Below, piece by piece: positions 1 through 7,871 of a stretch of DNA of 64,000 bases; the stretch's first letter is position 1; each line of letters begins with the position of its first letter. The translations under genes and the position numbers were made by a program. The DNA comes from Bacteroidota bacterium (GTDB lineage Bacteria; Bacteroidota; Bacteroidia; Chitinophagales; Chitinophagaceae), in NCBI GenBank assembly GCA_016868775.1, contig VGFT01000001.1:310001-374000 (forward strand), in the 5' to 3' direction. The notes under the pieces are model-generated. The model worked only from the letters and a program-made list of their open reading frames with translations, did no database searches and was not told where the DNA came from.

Positions 1-1157
1 GTAACGGCCGCATATCGACCAAACTCCGTATTCATTAGCTGCGCATCCCCCAGCAACTCATAATAAGCCAAACTGTTCGCGCGGTTCATCAAGCTCATAT
101 CCTCAAAGGCGATCATGCTCTCCGTCTTGTTCTTCACTTTTTGCAATTCCGCCTCGGTCACTCCTTCATTCAAGATCCGATCCACCTCCTTTTGAACCGC
201 CGCCTCGGCCACTTCCAACTGCACACCGGCGACCAACTTCCCTTCAATGGTCAATAAGCCACGATCGGTCGACCCAAAATGATAACACTCCACATTGCTA
301 AATAATTGCTGCTCCTTCACCAACGACTGATGCAACCGAGCCGAGGCACCACTGCCCAAGATATCCGTGAGCATATCCACCGCCTGATAACCGGCCTCCA
401 TACGCGCCGGCATATGCCAACACATATATAAGGCATCCAAGGGCACATCGGCGGAACGCTCGAGCCGACGCCCCGCGGTCTGCTCCGGCTCAACCGGTAA
501 CCGTCGATCATATTTAACCCCGGAGGGAATATCTCCAAACCATTTCTCGGCCAGTCGGCGGATTTCGTCGGTTTTCACCGGACCAGCCACGACCAAAATG
601 GCGTTGGACGGACAATAATGCTTCTTAAAAAACGCCTTCACATCCGACAAGGTGGCCTCCTCAATATGCTTCAATTCTTTACCAATGGTCATCCACCGAT
701 ACGGATGCGTGGTGTAGGCCAACGCCCGAAGGGTATGCCCAACATCGCCGTAGGGCTTGTTGAGATAATGCTCTTTGAATTCCTCACACACCACCTTTCG
801 TTGCACATCGAGACTTTTTTCGCTGAACGCCAACGACAACATCCGATCGCTCTCCAGCCAAAACGCCGTCTCCAAATTGATCGCCGGCAAACTGATGTAA
901 TAGTTGGTCAGATCATTGGTGGTATACGCATTGTTTTCCCCCCCGGCCCGCTGCAAGGGCTCATCGTACTCCGGAATGTTCACCGAACCGCCAAACATCA
1001 AATGCTCGAACAAATGAGCAAAGCCAGTGCGATCCGGGTCTTCGTCCCGCGCCCCCACATCGTACATCACGTTCAACACCGCATTGGGCGTAGTAAAATC
1101 GGGATGAACGATCACGCGCAAACCGTTCAGCAATTGAAAACGTTCAAAGGAGATCAT
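1..1157 (-). CDS. M16 family zinc metallopeptidase, C-terminus beyond window
   Basis: I translated this frame from the minus strand; it starts with ATG at 1157 (MISFERFQLLNGLRV) and runs off the left edge, so about 385 codons are visible. The inverted zinc motif HxxEH is HLFEH at residues 48-52, and the third ligand is expected in the EEF segment near residue 128. Family knowledge: M16B peptidases (PqqL/pitrilysin type) are about 410-450 residues or longer and often pair with a second, inactive subunit. The partner, if any, would lie left of the window. There is no obvious signal peptide, so a cytoplasmic or periplasmic location cannot be decided. The fold assignment is firm; the substrate is unknown. 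Confidence 0.9.
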   Translation of the reverse strand, partial: MISFERFQLLNGLRVIVHPDFTTPNAVLNVMYDVGARDEDPDRTGFAHLFEHLMFGGSVNIPEYDEPLQRAGGENNAYTTNDLTNYYISLPAINLETAFWLESDRMLSLAFSEKSLDVQRKVVCEEFKEHYLNKPYGDVGHTLRALAYTTHPYRWMTIGKELKHIEEATLSDVKAFFKKHYCPSNAILVVAGPVKTDEIRRLAEKWFGDIPSGVKYDRRLPVEPEQTAGRRLERSADVPLDALYMCWHMPARMEAGYQAVDMLTDILGSGASARLHQSLVKEQQLFSNVECYHFGSTDRGLLTIEGKLVAGVQLEVAEAAVQKEVDRILNEGVTEAELQKVKNKTESMIAFEDMSLMNRANSLAYYELLGDAQLMNTEFGRYAAV

Positions 1158-1174
1158 GGCAATGAACCGCAAAA

Positions 1175-2350
1175 CTACCGAATGCGAAGCACCCGGAACT
1201 CGAGTTCACCAATCTTTTCGTCGCGCCGGTAAATGATGCGCACCCGCTCCCCCGCTTTTTGAAGCTGGATCTTGTAATCGTTGAGCACGCCATTGAAGCT
1301 TTTGTTGACAGCGATCACCTCATCCCCCTCCAGCAATCCGGCCGCTGCCGCCGGAGAACCAGGTGCCAAATACCCTACCCGAATCTTGTTGCCCACCAAA
1401 TAGAGCTCCACCCCGGAATACGAATAGTCAAAAGCATCTCCCAGAAATCGATTGGGCGTAAGATGCATCTCCTGCTGGGGATAATTGACCACCACCTGGA
1501 AACGACGCAAAATGTCGTTGCCAATCAAGCCCGCCCACTCCGGATAATTGGTGACATTGTAATCGTCGTTGAAAATATTGATGGGTACCTTCCGAAATCG
1601 ATAGGGACCGATCCGAAACTGACGCAGAGTAGTCAACTCCATTTCAATGCGCCCCCCAACGCCCTCGCCCGATTTGATCCAACGCTTTCGACTGCCATCC
1701 AATACCCCCGAAGACTTTACATAGCGGCTCGAAAACAACACATTCAACCCCGCCCCCAAATCCACTAAAAAATTGGGCTTATCCGTACCCAGATCCTGCA
1801 CCTCGGCCGGGTGACTCGGAAGCTTATCCATCGTCAACTTCATCGTATATCCACGCTTGGGATAACCGACCGACCCGGGCGCAAACCAATCCATCTGCAT
1901 TTCCTCGTTGTCAATACAAACCACATACCGACTCAATAAAGAATATCCAATAATGCCGTCGATCCGAATCCCATAAACAGAAGTCAACACCGAATAATCA
2001 TTCACATGAAAATCCAACGAATCAACCCGAATTCCACCAATACGCATCGAACGTCCAGTCAAAAAAGGAACCTTCCGAATCCCCCCAACCCCCCGAATCG
2101 CATACCCGCTCGGAATGGGTTTTAGCCCGAGATACAAAGCGGTAGACGAATCCAACGAAATACCACTGCTGCCCGTATCAAAAATGAATTGCAACGTATC
2201 CGGAAACGGAAGCAACTGCGCCGTAACAATCATCACCCCCCCGGTAACCTGTAAAAAAGGGACCCTCGTTAACGGCTGCACGGTAGTTACCTGCGCCCGT
2301 AAACCGCCCAGGAAAATAAAAGTCAGAAGAAAAAGTAGCCGAAACCGCAC
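1175..2350 (-). CDS. Secreted retropepsin-like aspartyl protease with C-terminal PDZ domain
   Basis: The protein opens with a signal peptide (RFRLLFLLTFIFLGGLRAQ), so I place the start at GTG 2350. The longer frame to TTG 2401 would add residues encoded by an intergenic repeat. The first catalytic motif is FDTGSSG at about residue 57. The second half carries LVDLGAGLN, where the usual DTG/DSG is altered to DLG, so two-lobed activity is uncertain. Residues of about 310-385 form a PDZ domain (GYLAPGSPAAAAGLLEGDEV). Bacteroidota genomes carry many such secreted aspartyl protease-PDZ proteins of unknown substrate. It is divergent from mqnC across an 11-bp repeat array. Confidence 0.8.
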   Translation of the reverse strand: MRFRLLFLLTFIFLGGLRAQVTTVQPLTRVPFLQVTGGVMIVTAQLLPFPDTLQFIFDTGSSGISLDSSTALYLGLKPIPSGYAIRGVGGIRKVPFLTGRSMRIGGIRVDSLDFHVNDYSVLTSVYGIRIDGIIGYSLLSRYVVCIDNEEMQMDWFAPGSVGYPKRGYTMKLTMDKLPSHPAEVQDLGTDKPNFLVDLGAGLNVLFSSRYVKSSGVLDGSRKRWIKSGEGVGGRIEMELTTLRQFRIGPYRFRKVPINIFNDDYNVTNYPEWAGLIGNDILRRFQVVVNYPQQEMHLTPNRFLGDAFDYSYSGVELYLVGNKIRVGYLAPGSPAAAAGLLEGDEVIAVNKSFNGVLNDYKIQLQKAGERVRIIYRRDEKIGELEFRVLRIR

Positions 2351-2392
2351 CTTGTAAAAATACGATGTGGGGATGAACCCCAGAGAACAGCC

Positions 2393-2476
2393 GTTGAACA
2401 ATTGTTGAACAGTGGTTGAAATGTTGTTTAGCCGGAATTAAACCATCGTTCAACCACTGTTCATCCATCGTTAAAC
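2393..2476. repeat. Family A array: eight GTTNAAC-like palindromes at exact 11-bp spacing
   Basis: Units start at 2393, 2404, 2415, 2426, 2437, 2448, 2459 and 2470: GTTGAAC, GTTGAAC, GTTGAAA, GTTTAGC, ATTAAAC, GTTCAAC, GTTCATC, GTTAAAC. The middle base is G/T in the left four and C/A in the right four, so the array is an imperfect dyad centred between units 4 and 5. It lies between two divergent genes. Matching copies occur at 4551, 7764 and 29992, with partial ones at 19244 and 30404. The function is unknown to me. Confidence 0.9.
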
Positions 2477-2488
2477 CATATTCTCATC

Positions 2489-2496
2489 TAACTTCG
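2489..2496 (+). promoter_or_regulatory. -7 promoter element TAACTTCG of mqnC
   Basis: TAACTTCG matches the Bacteroidota -7 consensus TAnnTTTG with one change. It ends four bases before the mqnC ATG at 2501, which would place the transcription start at or next to the start codon, i.e. a leaderless or nearly leaderless mRNA. Confidence 0.5.
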
Positions 2497-2500
2497 CAAA

Positions 2501-3625
2501 ATGAACCTAACAGATCTATACACCAAGGCCGCCCGTTTTGAGTTTCTGAAAATGGAGGAAGGCCTGCACCTGTACCAACAAGCCCCGCTAGCCGACCTGA
2601 TCCATATCGCCGATGAATTGCGGAAGATCCAGGTGCCCCACGGAAAAGTGACCTGGCAGATCGACCGAAATGTGAACACCACCAACGTCTGTATCGCCAA
2701 CTGTAAATTCTGTAATTTTTACCGCATCCCCGGTCACCCCGAATCCTATATCACCAACATGGATACCTACCGGGAAAAGATCCGGGAAACCCTTCGCTAT
2801 GGAGGCGATCAACTGCTGTTGCAAGGCGGACATCATCCAGAACTGGGACTCCAATACTACGTCGATACGTTCCGCCAGATCAAAGAAGAATTTCCATCGA
2901 TCAAATTGCATGCGCTGGGCCCGCCCGAAGTGGCCCACATCACCAAGCTCGAAAAAAGTACCCATCGGGAAGTGTTGAAGGCCCTGAAAGAAGCCGGGCT
3001 CGATTCCCTACCCGGCGCGGGTGCCGAAATACTGGTCGACCGTGTACGACGCCTCGTCAGCAACGGCAAATGCGGCGCACAAGAATGGCTCGACATCATG
3101 CACGAAGCCCACAACCAACACATCACTACCTCCGCTACCATGATGTTCGGTCACGTCGAAACCCTCGAAGAGCGTTTCGAACACCTGATCAAGATCCGAG
3201 AGGTGCAAGCAAAAAAACCACCGACGGCAAAAGGATTTCTGGCGTTCATTCCATGGACCTTCCAAGATGTAGATACCCTGCTCGCCAAGATCCGCGGCGT
3301 GCAAAACATCACCACCACCGAAGAATACATTCGAATGATCGCAATCAGCCGCATCATGCTGCCCAACGTGATCAATATTCAGGCGTCGTGGCTGACCGTA
3401 GGGCGACAAACCGCCGCCATCTGCCTGAACGCCGGCGCCAACGACTACGGATCGATCATGATCGAAGAAAATGTAGTGAGCGCCGCCGGTGCCCCCCACC
3501 GCTTCACCTACAAAACGATTCAAGACGCCATCCGCGAAGCCGGCTTCGAACCCCAACTGCGCAACCAACAATACGAATGGCGGGAAATACCCGAAACCAT
3601 CGAGGAACAAGTCATCCAATACTGA
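2501..3625 (+). CDS. mqnC: Dehypoxanthine futalosine cyclase, radical SAM
   Basis: MqnC cyclises dehypoxanthine futalosine in the futalosine route to menaquinone. The radical SAM cluster motif CX3CX2C is seen as CIANCKFC near residue 67, preceded by VNTTN. Downstream are LLQGGHHPELGL, LPGAGAEIL and the conserved C-terminal block GANDYGSIMIEENVVSAAG. The length of 374 residues is normal for MqnC. Related CofH/MqnE proteins share the fold, but the GGHHPELG and HALGPPE blocks fit MqnC best. The small membrane gene at 3627 follows after one base. No other menaquinone gene is in the window. Confidence 0.93.
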   Translation: MNLTDLYTKAARFEFLKMEEGLHLYQQAPLADLIHIADELRKIQVPHGKVTWQIDRNVNTTNVCIANCKFCNFYRIPGHPESYITNMDTYREKIRETLRYGGDQLLLQGGHHPELGLQYYVDTFRQIKEEFPSIKLHALGPPEVAHITKLEKSTHREVLKALKEAGLDSLPGAGAEILVDRVRRLVSNGKCGAQEWLDIMHEAHNQHITTSATMMFGHVETLEERFEHLIKIREVQAKKPPTAKGFLAFIPWTFQDVDTLLAKIRGVQNITTTEEYIRMIAISRIMLPNVINIQASWLTVGRQTAAICLNAGANDYGSIMIEENVVSAAGAPHRFTYKTIQDAIREAGFEPQLRNQQYEWREIPETIEEQVIQY

Positions 3626-3626
3626 T

Positions 3627-3923
3627 ATGAAAAAATCCTACGCCCGGTTTCGTCGCATCGCCCAATGGGAAGGGTATTCATACCTCGTGTTACTGGGACT
3701 GGCCATGCCCCTTAAGTATTTGGCCGATCTGCCAAAGGCCGTAACGATCGTCGGATCTATACACGGATTCCTGTTCGTAGCCATGGGGATTCTCGCCCTC
3801 GACGTACGTCAACAAGCGAAACATTCTTTCAGATGGATTCTGACCGCCTTTCTGGCCTCGATTATTCCGTTTGGGACGTTTTATTGGGATAAGAGATGGA
3901 AGGAGGAAGCGTTGAGGGGATGA
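3627..3923 (+). CDS. DUF3817 integral membrane protein
   Basis: This 98-residue protein starts at ATG 3627, one base after the mqnC stop, and probably shares its mRNA. It contains the family signature RIAQWEGYSYLVLLGLAMPLKY followed by SIHGFLFVAMG and a third hydrophobic segment ending in FYWDKRWK, giving three membrane spans. DUF3817 proteins are small inner-membrane proteins of unknown role, sometimes annotated YdzA-like. Confidence 0.85.
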   Translation: MKKSYARFRRIAQWEGYSYLVLLGLAMPLKYLADLPKAVTIVGSIHGFLFVAMGILALDVRQQAKHSFRWILTAFLASIIPFGTFYWDKRWKEEALRG

Positions 3924-3925
3924 TA

Positions 3926-4435
3926 TTAGAAGGACCGAAGGGTGCGGCCGGGTTCGTTGTCCTTTCGATCACGGTCATAGATCAATACCGCTACAACCCA
4001 CTCCATCGGCATCTGAAAAAGTAATTGCACCTCCACTTTGATTGACTCCGTGTAACTGTTAGAAGGTTCCAACTCAAATACAATAGCTGCGAATTTCTGA
4101 TCGATGCCGGGATCTTCATATGGGCTACGGAGCTTGTAAGCACGCGGACCTAATTTTACGGAGAGTCCTTGCAGTTGCTGATAAGAGGCCCTGAATCTCT
4201 TTTTGGCAATCTTATGATCTTCATTGGTCAAGAGCCGGGTCTGCCAACTGATTACAGCACGACCGTTCAACGAATGCTGAACAAATTGTACCGCCTCTGC
4301 CTCTGGTAGTAATACGCGAGAGGAAAAACTACTGTCGCCCGGCTCACCCAATAAATTTTTGTACCCGTTCGGAAAATCCTCCAACACCTCCCTTACCGCC
4401 GTCGCCAATTCATTTTTCATCCCCGGAATCCGCAA
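3926..4435 (-). CDS. Hypothetical protein, probably exported, start codon unclear
   Basis: I do not recognise this 169-residue protein. The first usable start is TTG 4435 (MRIPGMKNELATAVREVLEDFP). In the same open frame immediately upstream, positions 4436-4501 encode a convincing signal peptide (KRSLIKHLLILLTFSPFILFAQ), but no ATG, GTG or TTG precedes it before the stop at 4513. The body is mixed alpha/beta with no catalytic motif I can identify. Either translation starts at an unusual codon, or a base change or indel has removed the start. It is tail-to-tail with the DUF3817 gene (two bases apart). Confidence 0.6.
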   Translation of the reverse strand: MRIPGMKNELATAVREVLEDFPNGYKNLLGEPGDSSFSSRVLLPEAEAVQFVQHSLNGRAVISWQTRLLTNEDHKIAKKRFRASYQQLQGLSVKLGPRAYKLRSPYEDPGIDQKFAAIVFELEPSNSYTESIKVEVQLLFQMPMEWVVAVLIYDRDRKDNEPGRTLRSF

Positions 4436-4550
4436 CTGCGCAAAGAGAATGAAAGGAGAAAATGTTAGAAGGATTAGAAGGTGTTTGATAAGGGATCGTT
4501 TATAACAATATTACGAAAAAAGATGAGGAGATAAGCACCTCCGAACAGCC

Positions 4551-4634
4551 GCTGAACAGTGGTTTAACAATGGTTGAACTATGGTTTAGCTACTATTAAA
4601 CCACCATTCTACTATTGTTCATCCATCGTTAAAC
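4551..4634. repeat. Family A array: eight 11-bp units
   Basis: Units start at 4551, 4562, 4573, 4584, 4595, 4606, 4617 and 4628: GCTGAAC, GTTTAAC, GTTGAAC, GTTTAGC, ATTAAAC, ATTCTAC, GTTCATC, GTTAAAC. Unit 4 is GTTTAGC and unit 5 ATTAAAC, exactly as in the copy at 2393. It lies between the exported hypothetical gene and the end of the large outer-membrane gene. Confidence 0.9.
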
Positions 4635-4670
4635 CTTTCGGTAACACCTTCCTTCGTCCAGCGCGCTGCA

Positions 4671-4705
4671 TTGAACATTCGACATCGGACATCGGACATC
4701 GGACC
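4671..4705. repeat. Family B array: five 7-bp units (TCGGACA-like)
   Basis: TTGAACA, TTCGACA, TCGGACA, TCGGACA, TCGGACC follow one another without gaps at 7-bp spacing. Similar words occur at 11737-11956, 19284-19340, 24982-25018 and 27700-27775. It abuts the hairpin at 4706. Confidence 0.8.
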
Positions 4706-4734
4706 GAATCAATTGAGCTTCGCTCAATTGATTC
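4706..4734. terminator. Perfect 13-bp hairpin over the stop codon of the outer-membrane gene
   Basis: GAATCAATTGAGC and its exact complement GCTCAATTGATTC flank a TTC loop. The minus-strand stop codon at 4724-4726 lies inside the stem. No T-run follows on either side, so intrinsic termination is not assured. An mRNA 3'-end stabilising or ribosome-affecting structure is as likely. Confidence 0.45.
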
Positions 4735-7657
4735 GCACATCCCTCATATTCCTTTCCATAAACCGTGGCATCTGCGGCTGGGTACTCTTACCGGCCATTC
4801 GGTTCAGGTTGAACAGGAAACTGACTAGGAAATACCGACGAAGCACCATGCTGCGCACATCCTCGAAATAGTTATCCCCCGTATTACGCGCGATGCTCTG
4901 ATTCTGATTCAGCAGGTCGTTGATCGTGAATTTCAGTTCAGCATTCTTTTTCTTCAGGAACTGCTTGGCAAAGCTGGCATTCCACAGCGGAATATTCTGA
5001 TTGAACCCGGCAGCCCGACCTGTATTCACATAATAATCGATGTCAGACGATAAAATAAAATTCTTCGGGAAGGTATAAGCCACATCAAAGGAATAGGTCT
5101 GTGACAAATACGATTCGTTCAACGCGGTATTCACGGAATACTTGATGTTGTAATACGATACACTACCCTTAAACGCGATATCCCACTTCTCCTTCAGGTT
5201 AAAATTCGCTCCAGCCGTTTGCGTAAGGGTAATCGTCTTTCCTACGTTTAGCTGCTTGTATAGTTCGCTCACGTCGCGATTGTACAAAATGACGGAAGTA
5301 AAGTTCAGGCTCGATCCCTTGAGTTTTGCATTCTTGAAAGGCAATCCTACCGTAAAGAAGGCCGAAGTGGTGAGGGCCCCGTTGAGGTTCACCGGACGCG
5401 AGAGCTGAATTCCTTTGCGTAAGGTATCGATGCTGTTGACGATCTTGTTCTGAACGGCATTAACATTGATGTTGGCAGCGATGTACTTGAATGTCACCAT
5501 ATCAAAGGTGTTGAAGTTCAGGTTCACATTGTGCGAGAACTCCTGGTTCAGCGCCGGGTTACCGGTGCGGACAAAAAGCGGGTTCGACACATCCAACACA
5601 TCCTGCAACTGCGTTACAGAGGGTTGGTTGGTTCGACCTCGGTAATTGAAGCGAAGCCCTTTGGTGCGACTGGGCGTCCAGTTAAAACTCGCCTGCGGAA
5701 AGAAATTGGTGAAAGACTGTCGGGTTACAGAATCTTTACCTAGGATCGCCTGATAACTGTCGCTGGTCAGCGTAGCCCGCTGTACCCCCATACCCAGCTG
5801 ATAATTGTACTTTTTCTCCTGCACCCGGAAATTGGCACCGAAACGACTGGCCTCGAAAGTGTTTTCAAATCGATTGGTCAGGAACAGATTTACGATGTCA
5901 TACTCTTTCGAAAGCGTATTGTAGTTGAACGTGCGCCGATCGGAAGTATTCTTGTTCAACGTATAGGCATAATTCACTTCCAAGATCTTATTGGCAGCCA
6001 ATGGCTCGGTATAAGAGGTGCTTAACACATTGTTGCGGGTAAATGTCTCCTGTAAATTTTGCTGATTCTGGTTCAGCGCGCCCTGAGCAGTTCCATCGGG
6101 CTTGAAGAAATAAATCGGCGAACGGTTGTAGCCCTCGCTTTCACTTTCTCCATAGGTATTGTTCCAGCCCAACGTGAAGGTCCGACCGATCTTTTGGAAA
6201 CGACGACGATACAAGAGGTTGTTGCCAGCATTCAACCCGTCGCGCAGATTGGTATTGACGGTGTTGCTGGTCAGGGCCAAATAATTGAGTGTAGGAGATA
6301 CGGAGCGTGTCCAAGAACTGTCCTCATTGAAATTATCCGAATGCTGAAAGGTCAAACTAGGTGTATACAAAATGGAGTTCATCGAATCGATCATGTACTC
6401 GATTCGCATGTTCACCCGATGATTTTGATTGGTGTTGTCCGAGTAACTATTGCGGTTCAGGTAGGCGATCGAATCGCCGGGGAAAAACGTTTGACGATAG
6501 GTTTCCTGCCGCTGCTCGTTGTTCGTGCGCGAAAAGAAATAACTACCGCTGGCCTTGAGCTTGGATTTGTATTCGGTATTGAAATTGAGTCCGGTTGACA
6601 GAGAAGTGGTGATGCCGGTTGGACCCGTACTCGGACCAAACCCACCAAAACCCCCACCGCCACGCGTGGCGATCATGGTCATTCCCCCTCCACCAAAGCC
6701 TCCACCGCCTCCACCGAAACCACCACCACCACCACCGAAACCACCCCCGCCACCACCGCCACCGCCAAAACCGCTGAAGCCACCCATGGAACTAATGATA
6801 TCCGAAAAAGAAAATCCTTGTTTATTGATGTTATTCGTATTGAAAAGAACAGAGAGCCGATTGTTCCCATTAAAAACATTCGCACTCACATTTCCTTCGT
6901 AACGGCCCTGATCACCGTGTGCTGCCAGCGCGCGACCAAATACACCTTTGTTTTTGTCTTTTTTGAGTTTGATGTTGATGGCCTTGGTACGGCTTCCATC
7001 ATCCACGCGGGTAAAGCGCGCTTGTTCACTCATATCGTCGAACACCTGTACGCTCTCAACCATCTCGGCTGTCAAGTTTTTAGTGGCTAGCTTTGGATCG
7101 TTTCCAAAGAATTCTTTTCCATCCACATAGATCTTTTGAACCGACTCGCCTTGCGCCGTCACGCCCCCATCTTTATCTACCTGAACGCCGGGAATTTTCT
7201 TCAGCAAGTCTTCTACCGTTGCGTTGGGACGCGTCTTAAAGGCATCCGCCTTGAATTGAACGGTATCCCCCTTGATCTGAATGGGTGCATCCGTATTGAT
7301 GACTACCCCAGAAAGCGTTTTAACGGCTGGAGATATTTTTAGATTAGCAAGATCGACCAGGTTTTTTTCATTGGTGACAGCAATCAGTTTTTGAAAAGGC
7401 TCCAGACTCTGATGCGCGATGACCACCTTGTAACTACCAGCCATAATACCCTTGAACTCGAATTGCCCATTCTTATTGGAAACCGTAAAGGTGACCAACG
7501 AAGAATCGGCCGCCTGCAACAAACTAACCGTTGCACCGGCCACCGGCTGCATCGATGCAGAATCCAGGATCCGGCCCAGGATTGATCCATCTGCTTTCTG
7601 CGCCTGAGCAGTTACCGTAAGAAAGAGTAAGGCAAAAAGGCTATAAATCAATCTCAT
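4724..7657 (-). CDS. TonB-type outer-membrane beta-barrel protein with carboxypeptidase-like regulatory domain
   Basis: The 977-residue protein has a signal peptide ([18 protein letters not shown]), a CarboxypepD_reg-like domain at about residues 22-110, a plug-like domain ([17 protein letters not shown]), and a beta-barrel of the outer membrane protein beta-barrel family (PF14905-like) to the C-terminus. Such proteins sit in the outer membrane and are related to SusC-type importers, but lack a SusD partner here, so the cargo is unknown. A Gly/Phe-rich insert of about 55 residues lies around residues 288-343. An A-family array lies upstream and a B-family array plus hairpin downstream. Confidence 0.9.
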   Translation of the reverse strand: MRLIYSLFALLFLTVTAQAQKADGSILGRILDSASMQPVAGATVSLLQAADSSLVTFTVSNKNGQFEFKGIMAGSYKVVIAHQSLEPFQKLIAVTNEKNLVDLANLKISPAVKTLSGVVINTDAPIQIKGDTVQFKADAFKTRPNATVEDLLKKIPGVQVDKDGGVTAQGESVQKIYVDGKEFFGNDPKLATKNLTAEMVESVQVFDDMSEQARFTRVDDGSRTKAINIKLKKDKNKGVFGRALAAHGDQGRYEGNVSANVFNGNNRLSVLFNTNNINKQGFSFSDIISSMGGFSGFGGGGGGGGGFGGGGGGFGGGGGGFGGGGMTMIATRGGGGFGGFGPSTGPTGITTSLSTGLNFNTEYKSKLKASGSYFFSRTNNEQRQETYRQTFFPGDSIAYLNRNSYSDNTNQNHRVNMRIEYMIDSMNSILYTPSLTFQHSDNFNEDSSWTRSVSPTLNYLALTSNTVNTNLRDGLNAGNNLLYRRRFQKIGRTFTLGWNNTYGESESEGYNRSPIYFFKPDGTAQGALNQNQQNLQETFTRNNVLSTSYTEPLAANKILEVNYAYTLNKNTSDRRTFNYNTLSKEYDIVNLFLTNRFENTFEASRFGANFRVQEKKYNYQLGMGVQRATLTSDSYQAILGKDSVTRQSFTNFFPQASFNWTPSRTKGLRFNYRGRTNQPSVTQLQDVLDVSNPLFVRTGNPALNQEFSHNVNLNFNTFDMVTFKYIAANINVNAVQNKIVNSIDTLRKGIQLSRPVNLNGALTTSAFFTVGLPFKNAKLKGSSLNFTSVILYNRDVSELYKQLNVGKTITLTQTAGANFNLKEKWDIAFKGSVSYYNIKYSVNTALNESYLSQTYSFDVAYTFPKNFILSSDIDYYVNTGRAAGFNQNIPLWNASFAKQFLKKKNAELKFTINDLLNQNQSIARNTGDNYFEDVRSMVLRRYFLVSFLFNLNRMAGKSTQPQMPRFMERNMRDVRIN

Positions 7658-7763
7658 AGAGTGGTTTTAGGCTGCAAGTTAGACGTATTCTGAGCAATAC
7701 TCGTGCTACGAACATTAAACGTTAACAAAAGAACCTTAAACAGGTTTAGGGGTTGATAAGATG

Positions 7764-7847
7764 GTTTAACGGTGGTTGAACAGTAGTTGAACTATTGTTT
7801 AGCCGCTACTAAACCACCGTTCATCAATCGTTAAACCATTGTTCAAC
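7764..7847. repeat. Family A array: eight 11-bp units
   Basis: Units start at 7764, 7775, 7786, 7797, 7808, 7819, 7830 and 7841: GTTTAAC, GTTGAAC, GTTGAAC, GTTTAGC, ACTAAAC, GTTCATC, GTTAAAC, GTTCAAC. The central part GTTTAG-6 bases-CTAAAC is a perfect inverted repeat. It lies between the helicase 3' end and the promoter region of the outer-membrane gene, with degenerate units on both sides. Confidence 0.9.
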
Positions 7848-7871
7848 GGCTGCTCCATAGGGCTCATCCCC

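Noticed and set aside
2393..2476. 11-bp arrays as a CRISPR
   Set aside because: Units are 7 bp with 4-bp gaps and an overall dyad; there are no long spacers and no cas genes.
3008..3630. Long open frames on both strands inside mqnC
   Set aside because: They are shadows of a well-conserved radical SAM gene and show no protein family signal.
6555..6902. Proline-rich open frame opposite the glycine-rich insert
   Set aside because: It is the complement of GGN codons of the outer-membrane gene; no independent support.
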